This document shows positions 50,324 through 54,382 of a stretch of DNA of 54,382 bases, in pieces. Position 1 is the first letter of the stretch. Every line of letters begins with the position of its first letter. Source of the DNA: Candidatus Andersenbacteria bacterium RIFCSPHIGHO2_02_FULL_46_16 (GTDB taxonomy: Bacteria > Patescibacteriota > Andersenbacteria > UBA10190). The translations under genes and the position numbers were made by a program. The DNA lies in the NCBI GenBank assembly GCA_001817065.1, contig MHHQ01000016.1, forward strand, positions 1-54,382, written 5' to 3'. Under the pieces are notes generated by a model. That model worked only from the letters and a program-made list of their open reading frames with translations. It ran no database searches and was not told where the DNA came from.

Positions 50324-50893
50324 ATGGATTTATTAAGATATTTTGAAGTAAAACAAATCACCGGCATAGAACGGCCAATCCTTAAACCGGGTGATATTGT
50401 GAAAGTCGAGACAAAGGTGCAAGAAGGTGAAAAGTCACGAGTACAGACTTTTGAGGGGACAATTTTAGGGATTCGCGGCAGTGGTCCTTCGACCAGTTTT
50501 ACTGTGCGCCGCGAGACTGGCGGGTTTGGAGTGGAAAGGGTTTTCCCGCTGTATAGCCCATTAATTAAGAATATTGAAGTAGTGAAGCGGCAGAAGGTAA
50601 GACGGGCAAAATTGTTATATCTCCGACATGTCGGTCGACGCCGTTTTGCCGAGGACGTAAAATCAATGCAGCGCTTGATTAAAGAAGAGGGCGAAAAGAA
50701 GCGATTAGCTGAAGAAAAGATTAAGAGAGAAGCTGAAGCGCAGGCAAAGGAAGAAAGGAAAAAGATAGCCGCGGAGAAAGCGACCGCGGAAGATAAGGAA
50801 GAAAAGAAAGAAGAGAGCGCTGAAGCGGAGAAAACAGATGAGACTTTGAAACCAGCCGTGACTGATAGTATTGAAAAAAGCGACGCAAAGTAA
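50324..50893 (+). CDS. rplS: Ribosomal protein bL19 with a long charged tail
   Basis: 189 residues; bL19 is normally 110-120. The core (~1-115) has FKPGDIVKV-like LKPGDIVKVETKV, RVQTFEGTILGIRGSG, SFTVRRETGGFGVERVFPLYSPLI and KRQKVRRAKLLYLR. From ~115 an alternating Lys/Glu/Ala helix (KEERKKIAAEKATAEDKEEK) forms an extra tail. bL19 sits at the 30S-50S interface. Preceded by GGAGAGAGG. The extension is a CPR-style addition of unknown role (inference). Confidence 0.93.
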   Translation: MDLLRYFEVKQITGIERPILKPGDIVKVETKVQEGEKSRVQTFEGTILGIRGSGPSTSFTVRRETGGFGVERVFPLYSPLIKNIEVVKRQKVRRAKLLYLRHVGRRRFAEDVKSMQRLIKEEGEKKRLAEEKIKREAEAQAKEERKKIAAEKATAEDKEEKKEESAEAEKTDETLKPAVTDSIEKSDAK

Positions 50894-50921
50894 GTACAGG
50901 ATTTAATCGAGATAAAAAGAT

Positions 50922-50948
50922 GGCCGCTGTTCAGGCGGCTATTTGTTT
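50922..50948 (+). terminator. Terminator after rplS
   Basis: GCCGC-TGTTCAG-GCGGC followed by TATTTGTTT. Confidence 0.6.
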
Positions 50949-50984
50949 GGTATGAATGTAGGCAGGGTCGGAATTATGTAATTT

Positions 50985-51058
50985 GGCGTCGTACCCAAGC
51001 GGCCTAAGGGGAGGGTCTGCAAAACCCTTATACGGCGGTTCGAATCCGCCCGACGCCT
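50985..51058 (+). tRNA. tRNA-Cys (GCA)
   Basis: Acceptor GGCGTCG/CGACGCC, anticodon loop CTGCAAA (GCA), T-arm GGCGG-TTCGAAT-CCGCC. The D-arm CCCAAGCGGCCTAAGGG looks unusual but pairs. Confidence 0.93.
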
Positions 51059-51113
51059 CCCAGAAGTTGTATATGAAGGATGCTTTAGTATACTTGCTTT
51101 TGGAAGAGAACTA

Positions 51114-51199
51114 GCCCGGGTGGCGGAATTGGCATACGCGCAACACTTAAAATGTTGTGCCCAAAAGGCTTGCGGGTTCGAGTCCCGCCCCGGGCACCA
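51114..51199 (+). tRNA. tRNA-Leu (TAA), with encoded CCA
   Basis: Acceptor GCCCGGG/CCCGGGC plus ACCA, anticodon loop CTTAAAA (TAA), long variable arm TGCCCAAAAGGCTT, T-arm GCGGG-TTCGAGT-CCCGC. It is the only tRNA here that encodes CCA. Confidence 0.95.
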
Positions 51200-51244
51200 A
51201 AATCATTATGATTATCGTTTTTATTTTAATCTAACAAAAAAATT

Positions 51245-51628
51245 ATGGAATTTGATTACACTACAACAACAGCAAAAACTTTTGACGAGGCGGTTTTAAG
51301 CGTGCAAGGCGAAATTGCTAAAGCTGGTATGCGAGTTTTACATGTTCATGATGTACAAGAAACTTTAGTCGAGAAGGGTTTTGAACGAGAGCCGTTTAAG
51401 ATTGTTGAATTTTGCAACGCAAAGTTTGCCAATGAGTTTTTGAATAAGGATATTAAAATTGGACTTTGTTTGCCTTGCAAAATAAATGTTTATACTAAAG
51501 ATCGGCAAACTTTCATTTCCGGCATGCGACCAATTGCTCTGTCACAGTTTTTTACACAAGCCGATTTGGGCGAAAGGCCAAAAGAAATCGATCAAATCAT
51601 TCAAAACATTATTAACAACGCCAAATAG
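51245..51628 (+). CDS. DUF302-family protein
   Basis: 127 residues. FDEAVLSVQGEIAKAGMRVLHVHDV, PFKIVEFCNAKFANEFLN, IGLCLPCKINVYTKDRQTFIS and LSQFF give the DUF302 order (alternating strands and helices; Cys in the CNAK and LPC segments). DUF302 proteins are small and of unsettled role, often near metal or redox genes. First gene of a compact AT-rich operon (DUF302, methyltransferase, small broken ORF, SHOCT, CDF transporter) with gaps of 0-7 bases. Confidence 0.8.
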   Translation: MEFDYTTTTAKTFDEAVLSVQGEIAKAGMRVLHVHDVQETLVEKGFEREPFKIVEFCNAKFANEFLNKDIKIGLCLPCKINVYTKDRQTFISGMRPIALSQFFTQADLGERPKEIDQIIQNIINNAK

Positions 51629-51631
51629 CGT

Positions 51632-52213
51632 ATGAAAAATTTCTTTGATATTATTGCCCCAATATACGAGATAATCCACTTTGGTGCTGAGAAAACCTTT
51701 AGGAAAATAGAGTCAATTGCTTATTTCAAATCGTCAGATAATGTTTTAGACTTGGGTGGCGGAACCGGCAGAATCTCGAGGTTTTTGGCGAATAAGGTGG
51801 AGAAGATTGTTGTCGTTGATTGTTCTCAAAAGATGATTAAGGGTTGCAAGAAACATCCCGGACTTTTGTGTGTGTATGCCCAAGCAGAAGAGTTGCCTTT
51901 TCCAGAACAAAGTTTTAGTAAAATAATAGTGGTTGATGCCTTTCATCATTTTCAAAATCAAAAGCAAGTTGTTAAAGAGATAAAAAAAGTCCTTGTAAAT
52001 AATGGTCAGGTTGTAATTGAAGAATTTAATCCTGTAAAAATGTTTGGTAAATTAATAGTCATTATTGAAAAAATGTTTTGTTTGGGAAGTCATTTGCATT
52101 CTCCGGCTTCTTTGGAGAACTTATTTTCAATGAACGGATTCAAAACGAGAATAGTCAACGAAAATAAAAGTACGTATTATCTGATGGCGGAAAAATCTAC
52201 AAATAGCTTATGA
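51632..52213 (+). CDS. Class I SAM-dependent methyltransferase (UbiE-like)
   Basis: 193 residues: VLDLGGGTGRISRFLANKV (motif I), VVDCSQKMIKGC, AEELPFPEQSFSKIIVVDAFHH and NNGQVVIEEFNP. It ends with a hydrophobic-aromatic C-terminus. Substrate unknown. The TGA overlaps the ATG of a small broken ORF. Transferred from another lineage or not, the low GC of this block differs from the genes before 51.1 kb. Confidence 0.8.
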   Translation: MKNFFDIIAPIYEIIHFGAEKTFRKIESIAYFKSSDNVLDLGGGTGRISRFLANKVEKIVVVDCSQKMIKGCKKHPGLLCVYAQAEELPFPEQSFSKIIVVDAFHHFQNQKQVVKEIKKVLVNNGQVVIEEFNPVKMFGKLIVIIEKMFCLGSHLHSPASLENLFSMNGFKTRIVNENKSTYYLMAEKSTNSL

Positions 52214-52382
52214 AAAAAACTTTTTTATCACAACTTTCATTTTTATTTTCGGTTTTGGTTTACTCCCCAAATTTTCTTTAGCCCAAGAAATAATGGGTTT
52301 CCCGAGTTCATCTTCCGAGAATGCCACCATACGAAGCCAGCAACAAGAAGAACAGGGCTTAATCAAGGAAATAATTCTATGA
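52210..52382 (+). pseudogene. Small exported protein with a frameshift
   Basis: ATGAAAAAAAC begins MKKTFLSQLSFLFSVLVYSP, a signal peptide, then stops at TAG. Another phase continues FSLAQEIMGFPSS, NATIRSQQQEEQGLIKE and IIL to TGA 52380-52382. The shift lies at CCCCAAATTTTCTTT (about 52265-52279). The whole would be a 57-residue exported peptide. A similar word (CTCCCCAAATTTTTCTTTGGC) occurs at 54300, where no intact gene is seen. Confidence 0.55.
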
Positions 52383-52630
52383 TGAATTTTGGATTTATGC
52401 CTTTTGGTGGATTTGGCTGGATATTTATGATCGTCTTTTGGGGCCTCATCATCTGGGCGATTATTGGCTTAGTAAGAGGCGGTTTTGGAAAGGGTCATAT
52501 GTGTGGACACGATCATGGTGATGACGCGCACGGAAAAGATAAGTCGTCGCTTGAAATCTTAAAGGAACGCTACGCTAAAGGAGTGATTGATAAAAAAGAA
52601 TTTGAGGAGCGGAAAAAAGATTTGGATTAA
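52379..52630 (+). CDS. Small membrane protein with SHOCT domain
   Basis: 83 residues: helix (GWIFMIVFWGLIIWAIIGLV), His-rich linker (GHMCGHDHGDDAHGKD), then LEILKERYAKGVIDKKEFEE, the SHOCT signature (short oligomerisation C-terminal domain). His/Cys/Asp linker could bind metal, which fits the next gene, a CDF cation transporter. Starts at ATG 52379 or 52382. Confidence 0.82.
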   Translation: MMNFGFMPFGGFGWIFMIVFWGLIIWAIIGLVRGGFGKGHMCGHDHGDDAHGKDKSSLEILKERYAKGVIDKKEFEERKKDLD

Positions 52631-52637
52631 ATAAAAT

Positions 52638-53270
52638 ATGACACAAAAAACTCAACATCAAGATGATTGTTGTGCGGTGGACTTAAATAATGCCGACGGT
52701 AAAACCTTGAAAAAGGTTTTACTTCTGGTTTTGTTTATAAATTTGGGAATGTTTTTTGTTGAGGTAGTGGGTGGTTTAATTGCACATTCAAATGCTCTTC
52801 TCGCCGACTCGTTGGATATGCTCGGAGATGCATTTGTATACGGAATCAGTATCGCGGTATTATTTAAACATCCATCAGTTCGCGCGAAAGCTTCTTTAGT
52901 GAAAGGTATTATAATGCTTTTGCTTGGGTTTTTTGTGGTCGGTGAAAGTATTTTCAAAATCATCAATCCCGTTATTCCGGTTGCCGAAATAATTACTATA
53001 ATCGGATTGCTGGCATTATTAGCAAATGCCGTATCTTTTGTCTTACTTTTGAAACATAAAGCAAAAGACTTAAATGTAAGGTCAGCATGGATTTGTTCCC
53101 GCAATGATGTGTTTGCAAACATTGGGGTAATCATTGCAGGTCTTTTGGTGGCGAGATTTAACTCGATGTGGCCAGATGTTACGGTTGGCTTAATAATAGC
53201 TTTTATTGTTATTCAATCATCATTTCAGATTATCAAAGAATCTTTAGAACATAGCAAGCAACAAAAGTAA
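52638..53270 (+). CDS. Cation diffusion facilitator (CDF) family transporter
   Basis: 210 residues, six helices. LNADSLDMLGD-like SNALLADSLDMLGDAFVYG in TM2 holds the Asp residues of the transport site; TM5 has ICSRNDVFANIG, where the usual His is Ser but the Asp is present. The N-terminus QHQDDCCAVDLNN could bind metal. The cytoplasmic C-terminal domain of many CDF proteins is missing. Changed ligands make the ion uncertain (Zn2+ is common in the family). Last gene of the DUF302 operon. Confidence 0.82.
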   Translation: MTQKTQHQDDCCAVDLNNADGKTLKKVLLLVLFINLGMFFVEVVGGLIAHSNALLADSLDMLGDAFVYGISIAVLFKHPSVRAKASLVKGIIMLLLGFFVVGESIFKIINPVIPVAEIITIIGLLALLANAVSFVLLLKHKAKDLNVRSAWICSRNDVFANIGVIIAGLLVARFNSMWPDVTVGLIIAFIVIQSSFQIIKESLEHSKQQK

Positions 53271-53658
53271 CATATTTATAAAATAATTTGTTATCACGGG
53301 AAAATTTGAAATTAAAACGGCGCACCAGTTTTACTGGCCCGAATTTCGCCAAAAGAAATCAGCGGAGCAAGCGGAGGATTCCTCCCCAAACCCCTCCCCC
53401 TCCGCTTGCGCCTTCCAAATTCAAAAAAGATTAGCCGAGTGTTTTGCGAAATCCTTTCCCCAAAAAATTGTTTTCGCAAAACCGAGTCCGCATTGTTCCG
53501 CCACACTGGCCGAAGACTTAGAGGGAAGAACCCCAAAGAAAAATATCCTTTCCACTTTCAAGAAAAATTTCACCCCCGCTAAATCAAAAAAGCAAGAGAC
53601 CTTTTTCTTTGGGGTTGCCGAGGCTCTGCGAGGCAGTGGCGGGGCTGATCCATTCGTC
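53271..53658. other. Purine/pyrimidine-skewed intergenic region
   Basis: About 390 bases without a credible gene, strongly rich in short C-runs and A-runs (CCCCAAACCCCTCCCCCTCC; CACTTTCAAGAAAAATTTC). Two overlapping minus-strand frames have non-protein-like composition. It leads into repeat F copy 2. Confidence 0.45.
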
Positions 53659-53710
53659 CAGTTTCCGCTCAAAAAAAGTTCGCGCAAAGTGTATAATTAC
53701 AGCATCAGTA
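53659..53710 (+). repeat. Short repeat F, copy 2 (promoter-like)
   Basis: CAGTTTCCGCTC, A-run, GTTCGCGCAAAGTGTATAAT, TACAGCATCAGTA. It contains TATAAT and lies 128 bases before the gene at 53838. Copy 1 is at 40421. Confidence 0.7.
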
Positions 53711-53837
53711 TTCAACTTTCAGGAATTTTGGTTGTAGTGCAACGATATGACAAGCGGAAAAAACAAGCAGCAAGTTTATCAGAAATTACGGACTAAACTT
53801 GGATTGGTATAATTGATTTAGCTTTAATTTTTGGCTA

Positions 53838-54230
53838 ATGGCAACGAATTATCGAAAAGTATGGTTAATTTTTGTTTTGTCCCTATTTCTTAACTTTATT
53901 TGGGAAAATGCGCATTCCTACCTTTATACTGATTATAAGGACGGCCGGATAAACGAGACTATTCTTTTGCGTGCCTCTGTGGTTGACGCAATTATAATAA
54001 TTTTCATGACTCTTCCATTTGTATTTATTGAGAGATTAAGGAATGAGAGTTGGATTATTGTCCCGATTGGCGTCTTGATCGCGATAATTATTGAACTGTA
54101 CGCTTTGCGCACGGGAAGGTGGGCGTATAACGAGTATATGCCCTTAATTCCAATTCTCTCTGTTGGCTTAACCCCTACGATTCAACTCGGACTTCTTGGG
54201 TATCTTTCATACCGGCGTATCGTTGAATAA
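53838..54230 (+). CDS. Hypothetical four-helix membrane protein
   Basis: 130 residues with four hydrophobic helices: KVWLIFVLSLFLNFIWEN, DAIIIIFMTLPFVFI, WIIVPIGVLIAIIIELYAL and PTIQLGLLGYLS. The motif FIWENAHSYLY in helix one and ALRTGRWAYNEYMP before helix four are conserved-looking polar features within an integral membrane protein. I do not recognise the family. Strong AT bias like the preceding operon. Confidence 0.6.
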   Translation: MATNYRKVWLIFVLSLFLNFIWENAHSYLYTDYKDGRINETILLRASVVDAIIIIFMTLPFVFIERLRNESWIIVPIGVLIAIIIELYALRTGRWAYNEYMPLIPILSVGLTPTIQLGLLGYLSYRRIVE

Positions 54231-54364
54231 AAATGGAGCTAAAATAAAACGGTATGAATAGATGTTTTACCACGATTTTTGTTTTTTAGTCGCGAATTGC
54301 TCCCCAAATTTTTCTTTGGCATAAGCGATAATAGGAAATATCGCAACAGTTACGGATGGCCATA

Positions 54365-54382
54365 CCCCCCCCCCCCCCCCCC
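54365..54382. other. Terminal poly-C run (18 bases)
   Basis: The window ends in 18 consecutive C residues. A run of this kind at a sequence end is usually an assembly or read artefact. Confidence 0.7.

Noticed and set aside
53312-53687. Two overlapping minus-strand ORFs
   Set aside because: Composition follows C-run/A-run skew of the region, with no motif or ribosome-binding site.
1-54382. CRISPR array or cas genes
   Set aside because: No regularly spaced short repeats and no Cas motifs seen on either strand, despite the DUF1874 gene.

Overview
The window looks like a chromosomal stretch of an uncultured ultra-small bacterium of the Patescibacteria/CPR type. The evidence is indirect: arrays of VirB2-like pilin modules, many transcripts whose ATG lies about 12 nt after the -10 box, short-repeat-rich intergenic DNA, three riboflavin genes without the rest of the pathway, and several small proteins of unknown family. 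Genetic code 11 fits, since TAA, TAG and TGA all end normal genes. No rRNA or marker gene here settles the phylum.

Layout. 0-10 kb (minus strand): surface genes, namely a GT-C-like membrane enzyme, a TylF-type methyltransferase and a GT4-methyltransferase fusion. They are followed by a secretion/pilin operon with four VirB2-like genes, a sugar-binding lipoprotein and a methyltransferase. 10-16 kb: gyrA, a metallo-beta-lactamase-fold protein without the metal motif, and a four-S1-domain protein. 16-18.6 kb: tRNA-Pro and two tRNA-Ala genes in repeat-rich DNA without convincing genes. 18.6-33.6 kb (plus strand): housekeeping genes, comprising an O-antigen-ligase-like protein, a P-type ATPase, yraN, nusA, a membrane pyrophosphatase, tig, nudix, clpP, rny, nfo and a cysteine-free uracil-DNA glycosylase. 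33.6-44.9 kb: the accessory zone, with two LAGLIDADG endonucleases beside tRNAs, a TrmB-like regulator, a structured ncRNA, and an island of small genes with long leaders that includes a DUF1874 (AcrIII-1/ring nuclease-like) protein. It also holds several broken genes and an IS630-family insertion. 45-51.2 kb: ribE-ribF(kinase only)-ribH, a coiled-coil secreted protein, a Nudix protein, RlpA-like and 3D-domain cell-wall proteins, rplS, tRNA-Cys and tRNA-Leu. 51.2-54.4 kb: a more AT-rich block with DUF302, methyltransferase, SHOCT and CDF transporter genes, ending in poly-C.

Mobile and repeat DNA. I find four near-identical 168-bp MITE-like elements (family A: TA-flanked, 27-bp terminal inverted repeats). 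One splits a sigma-like gene so precisely that removing the element plus one TA restores the frame. A diverged 138-bp relative sits inside another repeat. Four copies of a ~107-bp double-hairpin element (family B) are all in + orientation, and at least two lie inside the loops of intrinsic terminators. Three further dispersed repeat families (C, D, E) and a short promoter-bearing repeat (F) are present.

Regulatory themes. Three genes (nusA, the rlpA-like gene and the 3D gene) have a promoter followed within about 10 nt by an intrinsic-terminator hairpin, which would give ~30-nt RNAs unless read through. The most promising candidates for something undescribed are these minimal attenuators, the 193-nt ncRNA with a four-codon ORF that opens the DUF1874 island, the tandem-hairpin cassettes bounded by duplicated tRNA 3' ends, and the terminator-loop elements.
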